A stretch of 7,592 nt of DNA from CAYYMD01 sp964480425. GTDB taxonomy: Bacteria > Planctomycetota > Phycisphaerae > SM23-33. The DNA lies in contig CAYZPY010000124.1 in the NCBI GenBank assembly GCA_964480425.1, forward strand, positions 1-7,592, written 5' to 3'. The translations under genes were made by a program, and so were the position numbers. Below the pieces are notes generated by a model that ran no database searches, was not told the origin of the DNA, and saw nothing but the letters and a program-made list of their open reading frames with translations. Positions 1 through 6,504 of the stretch are shown piece after piece (position 1 is the stretch's first letter; each line of letters opens with the position of its first letter).

Positions 1-1785
1 GCAGGCGCCCGCAGCGCCGGACCTGAGGGCGCGCAGTTCGCCGCAGGACACGTCATCTGGTCTTTCAGCCGATTCGTTACTTCCGGTTCGATGGCGGTGG
101 GGGTGATAATTTTCGCCATTATCGTGGTGGTGCAGTTCGTGGTTGTCACGCGGGGCGCTTCGAGGATAAGCGAAGTCGCTGCCAGGTTCGTGCTGGACGC
201 CATGCCGGGCAAGCAAATGGCCATCGACGCCGATCTGAACTCATCACTGATAGACCAGCACGAGGCGCGACAGCGCCGCAAGGACATAACCACCCAGGCG
301 GATTTTTACGGTGCGATGGACGGCGCATCGAAATTTCTCCGAGGCGACGCGGTGGCGGCAGTGGTCATTATCATGGTCAACATTCTCGGCGGTCTGTACG
401 TGGGAATGGTCAAGTACGGCTGGGGATGGTCCGAAACGGTCGACCTGTTCACCCAACTGACGATTGGCGATGGGTTGGTCACGCAGATACCGGCGTTCAT
501 AGTTTCGGTCTCGGCCGCGCTCATCGTGTCGCGAAGCACCGCAAGCACGTCGCTGGGAGAAGAGATGTTCGGGCAGTTGACGTCCCGTCCGGCGGCACTG
601 GTCATTACGGCGGTGTTTTTGGCGGTGTTGACGATGGCGTCGCTTCCGGCGCTGCCGCTGCTGCTGCTTTCGGGCGTATGCCTGGCCGTTGCGGCAGTGA
701 TGCTCGCACGAGGCGATGATGACGAAAAATCAAGTGTCGCAGCAGACGACGCCGTCCCCGATGAACAAAACCGAACACAGGACCTGGATCGCCTGCTTAA
801 GGTCGAACCCCTGAACGTGGAGCTGGGATTCGCCCTGATACCGCTCGTACAGCACGAAGACGGGGGGGAACTCATCCGGCGGATTAACCACACAAGGCAA
901 AACGTCGCGCGCCAACTGGGATTGGTGATGCCCCGCGTACGGATTCGCGACAGTATGGAACTGAATCCGCACGAGTACGTCATCAAGATCAGGGGCGCCG
1001 CGGTCGGCGCCGGTAGGGTGTACCCCACCAGGTTGCTGGCCGTGGAGGACGGCACCCCCTCGGGTCAGATTACGGGACGCCGCACGCACGAGCCGGTCTC
1101 GGAGATGCCCGCGGTGTGGATAGACAGCGCCCAGCGAAGCCGCGCAATGGCAATGAATTACTCGATAATTACACCGGCCGAGGTGATTGCAGGCCATCTT
1201 GACAAAACCGTCCGCCGGCACGCGGACGAATTGCTGATGCGCAGGCAGGTGCTGCGGATGATAGACGCGGTGCGCCATACGTCGCCCGACCTGCATCATG
1301 AGGTGGTCTCGTCTGTCAAGCCCGCTACCGTTTACAAGGCCATGTGCGGGCTGCTTCGCGACGGCGTACCGATTCACGAGACTGAAAAGATACTTCAGAG
1401 CATTTGTGAACAGGTGCAGGACGGCGCGGCGGACGACTGCGAAAGTCTTGTTGAAAAGGTTCGCCGGGACCTCGGCGCCGCCGTGTGGAGACGCTATTGC
1501 GGGCGCGACGGGAAGTTATGGTGCGTCAGTTTAAGTCAGGATCTCGACGAGGCGGACATTACACAAAGCGGCGCGCAGGGCGGGAAGATTTTCCACATGT
1601 TACAGTCCGAATTGCTCGAATTGCGAAAACTGGGACGCAGACCCGTAGTGCTTTGCGGCGGCTCCGTCCGCAGAGCGATAAGAAAGATGGTGTCCCGAAC
1701 GCTGCCGGAAACTGCCGTTTTGACCTACCAGGAAGTGGATTCGATCGACGTTAATCCTGTTGCCACAGTGAGTTCACGGATATGA
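1..1785 (+). CDS. flhA: Flagellar type III export gate protein FlhA, 5'-truncated
   Basis: FlhA is the large inner-membrane subunit of the flagellar type III export gate. Its membrane part couples proton flow to export and its cytoplasmic domain docks substrates and chaperones. The frame is open from base 1 and already reads as FlhA before the first ATG at 91, so that ATG is internal; 594 residues are visible and roughly 100 N-terminal residues lie outside. Visible parts: a membrane helix at about residues 33-50; the conserved PGKQMAIDADLN block at residues 69-80, which carries the acidic residue corresponding to Asp208 of Salmonella FlhA; then DFYGAMDGASKF; membrane helices at about 117-134, 152-175 and 197-235; a charged linker; and the cytoplasmic domain to the end. 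The C-terminal segment with LGRRPVVLCGGSVRRAIRKM matches the family's last subdomain. The stop overlaps the flhF start by 4 nt (ATGA), so translation is probably coupled. Identification is very secure. Confidence 0.97.
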   Translation, partial: AGARSAGPEGAQFAAGHVIWSFSRFVTSGSMAVGVIIFAIIVVVQFVVVTRGASRISEVAARFVLDAMPGKQMAIDADLNSSLIDQHEARQRRKDITTQADFYGAMDGASKFLRGDAVAAVVIIMVNILGGLYVGMVKYGWGWSETVDLFTQLTIGDGLVTQIPAFIVSVSAALIVSRSTASTSLGEEMFGQLTSRPAALVITAVFLAVLTMASLPALPLLLLSGVCLAVAAVMLARGDDDEKSSVAADDAVPDEQNRTQDLDRLLKVEPLNVELGFALIPLVQHEDGGELIRRINHTRQNVARQLGLVMPRVRIRDSMELNPHEYVIKIRGAAVGAGRVYPTRLLAVEDGTPSGQITGRRTHEPVSEMPAVWIDSAQRSRAMAMNYSIITPAEVIAGHLDKTVRRHADELLMRRQVLRMIDAVRHTSPDLHHEVVSSVKPATVYKAMCGLLRDGVPIHETEKILQSICEQVQDGAADDCESLVEKVRRDLGAAVWRRYCGRDGKLWCVSLSQDLDEADITQSGAQGGKIFHMLQSELLELRKLGRRPVVLCGGSVRRAIRKMVSRTLPETAVLTYQEVDSIDVNPVATVSSRI

Positions 1786-2897
1786 GCCGAAAGATTTACA
1801 CCGCACCAACGATATCACAGGCCGTTGGACGCATCAAAGACGACCTCGGCCAGGAAGCGATGATCCTCGGCGCCCGCAAGCGTCGCAAAGGCGGGCTGCT
1901 GGGTATCGGCGGAGAGGTGCAGTGGGAGGTCGCGGCTTCGGGCGAAATGCTCCCGGGGCGCCCGCCACATGCGCCCATCGGCAACTACGAGGGGCAATCG
2001 CACGCCGAAGGAACAACGGGCGTCATATACCGCGAACTGTCATGCATTAAGAGCATGATGGAATCACTGGTGGGGTCAGACGACGCATCGTGGCGGTTGC
2101 CAAGCGAGTTAAGGCACCTGCACAAAGATTTGATAAATCAGGACATCGACCCGGCGACCGCGGCGATGCTGGTGGGGCGTTTGCACGAGGAAATAGGCGC
2201 TACGAACCTCAAGAGGACCGATATGGTCCGCGGACGCCTGATTGACCTGGTGGCCCGGATGATCCCCATAGCCGCTGATGATAAGCAAACCGCCAAATCC
2301 CAAAGAATAGTCGCACTGGTCGGACCCACAGGCGTGGGAAAAACCACGACGATCGCCAAACTCGCCGCGGGCATAAAACTGAACCACAATAAACGCGTCG
2401 GACTGATCGCCGCCGACACCTACAGGGTGGCCGCTGTGGACCAGTTGAAAACCTACGCCAGGATAATAGACGCGCCGGTGAGAACGGCGATGAACGCCCA
2501 GCAGGTCAAACAGGCCGTGGACGAACTGAGATCAGTTGACGTGGTGCTGATCGACACCATCGGGCGCAGCCAGAACGACCAACTCCATCTCAATGAGCTT
2601 CGCGAAATATTAAGTGGCGCCGCTGCCGATGAAGTTCATCTGGTAGTCTCGGCTTCGGCCAGCCGTTCCTGCGCAAGTTCTGCCGTGGAGAAATTCGACC
2701 CGCTGGGTGTGAACCGGATAATTTTTTCCAAACTGGATGAGGCCGTGAAACTGGGAATCGTACTGGATGTAGTCAGCAAGGGCGGCGCGCCGGTGAGTTA
2801 CGTAACAACAGGCCAGGAGGTGCCGGAAGACATATCGCCCGCAGACGCTTACAGACTGGCGTGCTGTGTAGTTGGAGAACGGTCATATGGGCGTTGA
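1782..2897 (+). CDS. flhF: Flagellar biosynthesis SRP-type GTPase FlhF
   Basis: FlhF is a membrane-associated GTPase of the SRP/FtsY family that, with FlhG, determines where flagella are assembled and recruits early basal-body parts. The protein is 371 residues. The N-terminal basic B region (1-170) begins with the family signature MSRKIYTAPTISQAVGRIKDDLG and has a KRRKGGLLG stretch. An N domain follows, then the G domain: G1 GPTGVGKT at 181-188, G2 ADTYR at 211-215, G3 DTIGRS at 258-263, and G4 SKLDE at 316-320 followed by KLG. G3 is normally DTAGRS, so isoleucine replaces the usual alanine; G4 has S for the usual T. The start ATG overlaps the flhA stop (ATGA), and the 3' end overlaps flhG by 11 nt, so the three genes form one translationally coupled operon. 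Family assignment is secure; the effect of the G3 change is unknown. Confidence 0.96.
   Translation: MSRKIYTAPTISQAVGRIKDDLGQEAMILGARKRRKGGLLGIGGEVQWEVAASGEMLPGRPPHAPIGNYEGQSHAEGTTGVIYRELSCIKSMMESLVGSDDASWRLPSELRHLHKDLINQDIDPATAAMLVGRLHEEIGATNLKRTDMVRGRLIDLVARMIPIAADDKQTAKSQRIVALVGPTGVGKTTTIAKLAAGIKLNHNKRVGLIAADTYRVAAVDQLKTYARIIDAPVRTAMNAQQVKQAVDELRSVDVVLIDTIGRSQNDQLHLNELREILSGAAADEVHLVVSASASRSCASSAVEKFDPLGVNRIIFSKLDEAVKLGIVLDVVSKGGAPVSYVTTGQEVPEDISPADAYRLACCVVGERSYGR
2874..2877 (+). promoter_or_regulatory. Shine-Dalgarno of flhG inside flhF
   Basis: GGAG sits 9 nt before the ATG at 2887 and lies within the last codons of flhF. It supports the ATG at 2887 as the flhG start. The in-frame TTG at 2872 overlaps this GGAG and has no comparable ribosome binding site of its own. 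Confidence 0.6.
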
Positions 2898-3735
2898 CGA
2901 CCAGGCGAACAATCTCCGCAAATTGATGAACCGCGCCGAAAGCACGCGAACCATAGCCATAGTTTCCGGAAAGGGCGGCGTGGGAAAGTCGAACATCGCC
3001 CTAAACCTGGCGCTGTTGCTGTCGGCGGCGGGTAACCAGGTGGCTGTCGTAGATGCCGACCTGGCGCTGGCTAATATCGACATACTTGCCGGTGTAGACG
3101 TATGGGCGAACATGGCGGACGTGCTTGCCGGAAGCGTGGAACTTGAAGACATTATCGTTGATTTGCCCCAGGGGGTCCATCTCGTGCCGGGGGCAAGCGG
3201 ATTGTCTCATCTTGCTGACCTTACGGAATTCGATCGCAATCGTCTCCTGGAAAAACTTACAGAAATCGAGACTGACTACGATTATGTAATTGTGGACTGC
3301 GGGGCGGGAATCGGAAACAACGTTTTGGCATTCGCGGCAGGTGCAGACAACGTCATGGTCGTAACAACTAACGAGCCAACATCTATAACCGACGCATACG
3401 CGGTGATTAAGGTGCTTGCTGGGAATGATTACCAAGGCCACTTGAGCGTCCTTGTGAATGAATCGACCAGCAGGCACCAAGCAAGAGAAACCACGCAGCG
3501 AATACGAGAAGTCGCAAGGCGGTTTCTGAATATTTGCGTATATGACGCGGGGCATGTTTTAGAGGATTCAAGAGTCCAACAGGCGGTAAGTCGCCGTGAA
3601 CCGCTGGTTTTGACGTATCCGAGATGCCCGGCCAGTAAATGTCTGGCGGCACTTGCGACAAGACTATGCTCGGGTAAGTTAAGAACAGATAGAAAGTTAG
3701 GATTTTTTAAACGCGTGGCGAACTGGTTTGCATAA
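2887..3735 (+). CDS. flhG: Flagellar number regulator FlhG (MinD-like ATPase, YlxH/FleN)
   Basis: FlhG is a ParA/MinD-family ATPase that limits flagellar number and stimulates the FlhF GTPase. From the ATG at 2887 it has 282 residues. The N-terminus contains DQANNLRKL (residues 5-13), matching the DQAxxLR activator motif by which FlhG N-termini stimulate FlhF. The deviant Walker A motif is GKGGVGKS at 28-35, with the signature lysine K29 and P-loop K34. Walker A' is VVDADLALANID around D56/D58. Switch II is VIVDCGAGIG around D137. The last dozen residues (LGFFKRVANWFA) could form a basic amphipathic helix like the membrane-targeting tail of MinD/FlhG. The TTG at 2872 would add five residues, but ATG 2887 has the better Shine-Dalgarno and puts the activator motif next to the N-terminus. 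The gene overlaps flhF by 11 nt. GC content falls toward its 3' end. Confidence 0.95.
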   Translation: MGVDDQANNLRKLMNRAESTRTIAIVSGKGGVGKSNIALNLALLLSAAGNQVAVVDADLALANIDILAGVDVWANMADVLAGSVELEDIIVDLPQGVHLVPGASGLSHLADLTEFDRNRLLEKLTEIETDYDYVIVDCGAGIGNNVLAFAAGADNVMVVTTNEPTSITDAYAVIKVLAGNDYQGHLSVLVNESTSRHQARETTQRIREVARRFLNICVYDAGHVLEDSRVQQAVSRREPLVLTYPRCPASKCLAALATRLCSGKLRTDRKLGFFKRVANWFA

Positions 3736-3765
3736 AAATATTTATAATAATATAGTGAAATTGAG

Positions 3766-3794
3766 ATGACTATAGGAATAATAAAGATTATAAT
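3766..3794 (+). promoter_or_regulatory. Candidate sigma-70 promoter for fliA
   Basis: ATGACT (3766-3771, 4/6 match to TTGACA) is followed after 17 nt by a perfect TATAAT (3789-3794). Transcription would start near 3801 and give a leader of about 148 nt before fliA. In DNA this AT-rich, a -10 hexamer can occur by chance, so this is a candidate only. It would allow fliA to be expressed apart from the flhAFG operon. Confidence 0.35.
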
Positions 3795-3935
3795 ATATGG
3801 ATAAATTGGGATATGAGTGTAAATTTTGAAGATTTAAGAATTATTCGGGTAATGGCATAAAAACGTATGTATTTGTAATTATTATGGTTACGAAATGCGT
3901 ATACGACATATTGATTCATCCGGCACGTTTTAATT

Positions 3936-3941
3936 AAGGAG
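3936..3941 (+). promoter_or_regulatory. Strong Shine-Dalgarno of fliA
   Basis: AAGGAG lies 7 nt before the ATG at 3949. It is the strongest ribosome binding site in the window and fixes the fliA start. It suggests efficient translation independent of flhG, unlike the overlapped upstream genes. Confidence 0.8.
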
Positions 3942-3948
3942 CAAAGTC

Positions 3949-4740
3949 ATGGAAACTCTGAAAAGTAAGGCAACTCAGAAACAACTGGAGAAATGGTGGA
4001 AAGATTTCAGGAAGGATGGTGACGAAAACGCGCGCAACTGTTTACTGGAGAATTATTTGCCACTTGTTAAAGCTACGGCGGAGAGACTCCATACAAAACT
4101 GCCGGACGAAGTCGAAGTGGACGATCTCATATCGGCGGGAATATTCGGGCTTATAGATACGCTTAATTCATACGATCCCAACCGTGGTGTGAAATTCGAG
4201 ACGTACTGCACATCGAGGATACGCGGATCAATGCTCGACCAGTTGCGTTCGCTTGACTGGGTGCCGAGACTCGTACGCAGCAGGGCGCATCGTTTGAACG
4301 AAGCATTGCAGTCGCTGGAGGCGCGGCTGGGAAGAAAACCAAACGAAAAGGAACTGGCATCGGAAATGAAACTGCCGATAAGCCAGTTTCGGAAAATAAG
4401 GCGTGACGCACAGGCGGTCGGATTAATTTCGCTGAACAAAAAATGGACGGACGCGGATTCGAACAAAGACTTACGAGAGATAGACATACTCGAAGACCGC
4501 AGCAGCGACAATCCATACATGGCGGCACAGAAGAGAGACCTTAAGGAACTAGTCAGTCGTGGCCTGAGCAGGGCGGAGCGATTGATTATAATGCTCTATT
4601 ATTTTGAGGAAATGACGATGAAGGAAATCGGCGAGACGCTCGATCTTTCCGAAAGCAGGGTAAGCCAGATGCATTCGGCGGTGCTGATAAGACTAAGAGA
4701 CCAGCTCGACAGCAGAAGGAAGGAGTTACAGGTGGGTTGA
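3949..4740 (+). CDS. fliA: Flagellar RNA polymerase sigma factor FliA (sigma-28 / WhiG family)
   Basis: This is a sigma factor of the FliA/WhiG group, which directs RNA polymerase to late flagellar promoters. It has 263 residues, close to the family norm. Region 2 runs about 32-103 (LLENYLPLVKATAERL, then DDLISAGIFGLIDTLNSYDP, then FETYCTSRIRGSMLDQLR, followed by DWVPR), matching core-binding and -10-recognition segments of FliA proteins. Region 3 is about 108-185, including LGRKPNEKELASEM. Region 4 is about 205-253, with AERLIIMLYYFEEMTMKEIGE and the helix-turn-helix LDLSESRVSQMHSAVLIRLR. Position after flhF-flhG is the classic place for fliA. The strong AAGGAG and the 213-nt AT-rich leader suggest separate control. 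No anti-sigma FlgM gene is visible. A general stress sigma-B-type factor is the main alternative, but the DWVPR segment and the context favour FliA. Confidence 0.93.
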   Translation: METLKSKATQKQLEKWWKDFRKDGDENARNCLLENYLPLVKATAERLHTKLPDEVEVDDLISAGIFGLIDTLNSYDPNRGVKFETYCTSRIRGSMLDQLRSLDWVPRLVRSRAHRLNEALQSLEARLGRKPNEKELASEMKLPISQFRKIRRDAQAVGLISLNKKWTDADSNKDLREIDILEDRSSDNPYMAAQKRDLKELVSRGLSRAERLIIMLYYFEEMTMKEIGETLDLSESRVSQMHSAVLIRLRDQLDSRRKELQVG

Positions 4741-4777
4741 GAAAATAGGTGACCGAACAAAGGGGCAAATACATATA

Positions 4778-4808
4778 TTGCCGAAATTGGGGCGATGAAT
4801 GGTATAAT
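4778..4808 (+). promoter_or_regulatory. Extended -10 promoter of dapF
   Basis: A perfect TATAAT (4803-4808) is preceded by TGG (4800-4802), giving the full extended -10 element TGnTATAAT. A weak -35 (TTGCCG, 4778-4783, 4/6) lies 19 nt upstream; with an extended -10 a good -35 is not required. Transcription would begin near 4815, about 20 nt before the dapF ATG. This suggests that dapF is transcribed separately from the flagellar genes. Confidence 0.65.
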
Positions 4809-4823
4809 TCCACGCGAACGTGC

Positions 4824-4829
4824 GAGGTG
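4824..4829 (+). promoter_or_regulatory. Shine-Dalgarno of dapF
   Basis: GAGGTG lies 5 nt before the ATG at 4835. It is a good ribosome binding site and supports this start, whose product begins directly with the conserved DapF N-terminus. Confidence 0.65.
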
Positions 4830-4834
4830 CTTAG

Positions 4835-5671
4835 ATGAATTTTTGCAAAATGCAGGGAATCGGCAACGATTATGTATTCGTTGAATGCATTAAGAGGCAG
4901 GTTAGCGAACCGCAGAGGCTGGCGCGTGAGATAAGCGACAGGCACTTCGGGGTTGGCTCGGACGGGATGATCCTGATAATGCCGTCAGACGTGGGCGACG
5001 TGGGAATGAGAATATTCAACGCCGACGGTTCCGAGGCCGAAATGTGCGGAAACGGAATACGTTGCCTGGCGAAGTATGCGTACGAGCACAACCTCGCAAG
5101 GAAAAATCCGATGCGCGTGGAGACAAAGGCAGGTATAAGAATAGTCGAACTTGAAATAACGGATGACGACAAGGTAGCCGCGACGACGGTGGACATGGGA
5201 AAGCCAATAACTGACCCCGCCAAAATTCCGGTAAATATCCCACAGCGGAAAGTGGTGGATACGCCCCTGAGGACGTCGGCGAACGTCTTCAAGATGACGT
5301 GCGTGTCCATGGGCAATCCGCACGCGGTAATTTACGTGGACGACGTGTCGAAAATACCGCTTGGGCAGCTTGGCCCGGAAATAGAGAACAATCCGCTGTT
5401 TGCCCGGCGCACGAACGTGCATTTCGTCCGGGTCGCAGGACCACACGAGGCGACGATGCGCACCTGGGAGCGCGGGAGCGGTCCGACGATGGCGTGCGGA
5501 ACGGGCGCCGCGGCGGTTTGCGTTGCGGGCGTACTTTGCGGAAAGACCGACAGGGAAATCCTTATACACCTGCCGGGCGGCGACCTGAAACTGAATTGGG
5601 ACGAGAATTCGGATCACGTTTTTATGACCGGACCGGCCGAAGAGGTATTCACGGGCAAATGGAACAGGTAA
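4835..5671 (+). CDS. dapF: Diaminopimelate epimerase
   Basis: DapF interconverts LL- and meso-diaminopimelate without a cofactor, in the cytoplasm. The meso form feeds peptidoglycan cross-links and lysine synthesis. The protein has 278 residues, the usual family length. It starts FCKMQGIGNDYV, the conserved N-terminal strand and loop with the substrate-binding Asn11. The first catalytic cysteine is C71 in NADGSEAEMCGNGIRC (62-77), and the second is C221 in ERGSGPTMACGTGA (212-225). Other family landmarks are DRHFGVGSDG at 35-44 and GNPHAV at 160-165. Both halves of the pseudo-symmetric fold are complete, so the enzyme should be active. It has its own promoter and ribosome binding site after fliA. 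No other dap gene is in view. It converges on the minus-strand HAD gene. Assignment is secure. Confidence 0.98.
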   Translation: MNFCKMQGIGNDYVFVECIKRQVSEPQRLAREISDRHFGVGSDGMILIMPSDVGDVGMRIFNADGSEAEMCGNGIRCLAKYAYEHNLARKNPMRVETKAGIRIVELEITDDDKVAATTVDMGKPITDPAKIPVNIPQRKVVDTPLRTSANVFKMTCVSMGNPHAVIYVDDVSKIPLGQLGPEIENNPLFARRTNVHFVRVAGPHEATMRTWERGSGPTMACGTGAAAVCVAGVLCGKTDREILIHLPGGDLKLNWDENSDHVFMTGPAEEVFTGKWNR

Positions 5672-5700
5672 CCGAATTATCGCAAGGAAAGCATGAACGG

Positions 5701-5739
5701 ATTATTTTGGGCCAGCAGGGTAAGTCCCAATGAAATAAT
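5701..5739. repeat. Imperfect inverted repeat downstream of dapF
   Basis: ATTATTTTGGG (5701-5711) can pair with CCCAATGAAATAAT (5726-5739): a 7-bp AT stem and a TGGG/CCCA stem separated by a 3-nt bulge, with a 14-nt loop. It lies 30 nt past the dapF stop, in the gap between two convergent genes, where a transcription end is expected. There is no T-run after it on either strand, so it is not a canonical intrinsic terminator. It may be a processing or mRNA-stabilising structure, or chance. Confidence 0.3.
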
Positions 5740-5789
5740 GCGGGCCGAGCACGAGTCGATATAGGCGAGGCACGAGGCCGCTATGGTAT

Positions 5790-6461
5790 TCAAGTCTGCC
5801 TGCGGCGCCGGATAATCCGTGCGATTTTATCGGGGGACAATTCCCTGAGCGACACGACAACCTCGTCAGCGGCGGCGCTGAGTTTCTGGCGGGGCGCTGT
5901 TCCGGTAATCCCGATGGCTGCCATACCGGCGCGGTGAGCGGCTTGGAGACCGGCCGGGGCGTCTTCGATGACGGCGCACAAGTGGGGGGCAATGTCGAGT
6001 TTTTCCGCCGCCAGAAGAAAAACTTCAGGATGTGGCTTTCCATGGGTCACTTGCGACCCGTCTACCGCTGCCGAGATGAGACCGCCCGAAGGGAGACATT
6101 CCAGAACGACATTCACGTTTTTTGGCGGTCCCGAGGAGCCGATGGCCAGGGCGAAGCCGGACTGGTGAAGTTTGCGCAGCAACTGGTCGGCGCCGTCCAT
6201 TTCGGGAAAGTCGTCGTGGATAATTCTGCGGTATTCGGCCTCTTTTTCAGTGTCCCAGGCGGGTATGTCGGCCTCGGCGGCGTAATCGGGCCAGAGGTGT
6301 CGAATAATGTCGCGGCTGGTGCGCCCGAATGTCTCGGCGAACTGCTGCTCGGTCATGTCCAGGCCTCGCTTACGCGCCGTTTCGCGCCACGACTGGAAAT
6401 GCGCTTGGTAACTGTTAACCAGCACGCCGTCCATGTCGAATATCACGCCGTATTTATCCAT
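5790..6461 (-). CDS. HAD-superfamily hydrolase, beta-phosphoglucomutase-like
   Basis: This is a cytoplasmic HAD subfamily I phosphatase or phosphomutase of 223 residues from the ATG at 6461. Motif I is FDMDGVLVNS, with nucleophile D9 and acid/base D11. A helical cap follows (about 17-85), with HFQSW at 21-25 and GRTSR at 46-50; H21 and R50 fall where beta-phosphoglucomutase of Lactococcus has cap residues His20 and Arg49. Motif II is GSSG (108-111, S109), motif III HGKPHP (K142), and motif IV IEDAPAG (E166, D167). The family usually has D where this protein has N16. Spacing of all motifs fits the beta-PGM group, but the substrate cannot be read from sequence; broad sugar-phosphate or nucleotide phosphatases share the fold. 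An upstream ATG at 6533 would add a 24-residue tail foreign to the family. The Shine-Dalgarno AAAGG supports 6461. It lies 85 nt after the DUF6599 gene on the same strand. Confidence 0.9.
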   Translation of the reverse strand: MDKYGVIFDMDGVLVNSYQAHFQSWRETARKRGLDMTEQQFAETFGRTSRDIIRHLWPDYAAEADIPAWDTEKEAEYRRIIHDDFPEMDGADQLLRKLHQSGFALAIGSSGPPKNVNVVLECLPSGGLISAAVDGSQVTHGKPHPEVFLLAAEKLDIAPHLCAVIEDAPAGLQAAHRAGMAAIGITGTAPRQKLSAAADEVVVSLRELSPDKIARIIRRRRQT

Positions 6462-6468
6462 GTGTATG

Positions 6469-6473
6469 CCTTT
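6469..6473 (-). promoter_or_regulatory. Shine-Dalgarno deciding the HAD gene start
   Basis: On the minus strand AAAGG lies 7 nt before the ATG at 6461. This start begins the protein directly at the first beta strand of the HAD fold, so it is preferred over the longer ORF from 6533. Confidence 0.6.
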
Positions 6474-6504
6474 CGGGAAAGAGAACAGCAGCGGGGGAAA
6501 CGGG

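Larger units (their letters stand above)
3736..3948. other. AT-rich gene-free interval between flhG and fliA
   Basis: By hand count this 213-bp stretch has 56 G/C bases, about 26%, whereas the flanking genes are roughly half or more G/C. It carries no ORF longer than about 15 codons on the plus strand and no GC-rich hairpin followed by a T-run, so no canonical terminator for flhG is visible. A small AT-only inverted repeat (ATATT/AATAT, 3738-3753) lies just past the flhG stop. The interval contains a candidate promoter and ends with the fliA ribosome binding site. It probably acts as a promoter and untranslated leader for fliA. An xenogeneic or eroded segment is possible but not shown. Confidence 0.7.

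Noticed and set aside
91..1785. ATG at 91 as a true start giving a 564-residue FlhA
   Set aside because: The 30 codons before it read as conserved FlhA (including GHVIWSFSRFVTSG) with no stop, so the gene is simply cut by the window edge.
3738..3753. Inverted repeat ATATT/AATAT after flhG as a terminator
   Set aside because: The stem is AT-only and five base pairs long with no following T-run, so it is not stable enough to terminate transcription.
3766..3860. Tiny ORFs in the AT-rich gap (12 codons from 3766; 15 codons from 3813, MSVNFEDLRIIRVMA)
   Set aside because: They are too short, have no properly spaced Shine-Dalgarno, and such frames are expected by chance in AT-rich DNA.
3920..3938. 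Sigma-54-like site, CGGCACG followed after 4 nt by AATTA, upstream of fliA
   Set aside because: The -24 half is a good match but the -12 half lacks the essential GC dinucleotide, and the start would fall almost on the fliA ATG, inside its ribosome binding region.
5299..5733. 144-codon plus-strand ORF overlapping the dapF 3' half
   Set aside because: It is an arginine/glycine-rich shadow frame of the certain dapF gene and has no recognisable domain.
5740..5783. Short direct repeat GCACGAG (twice) in the dapF/HAD gap
   Set aside because: Two 7-nt copies in GC-rich DNA are not enough to call a repeat array, attachment site or CRISPR.
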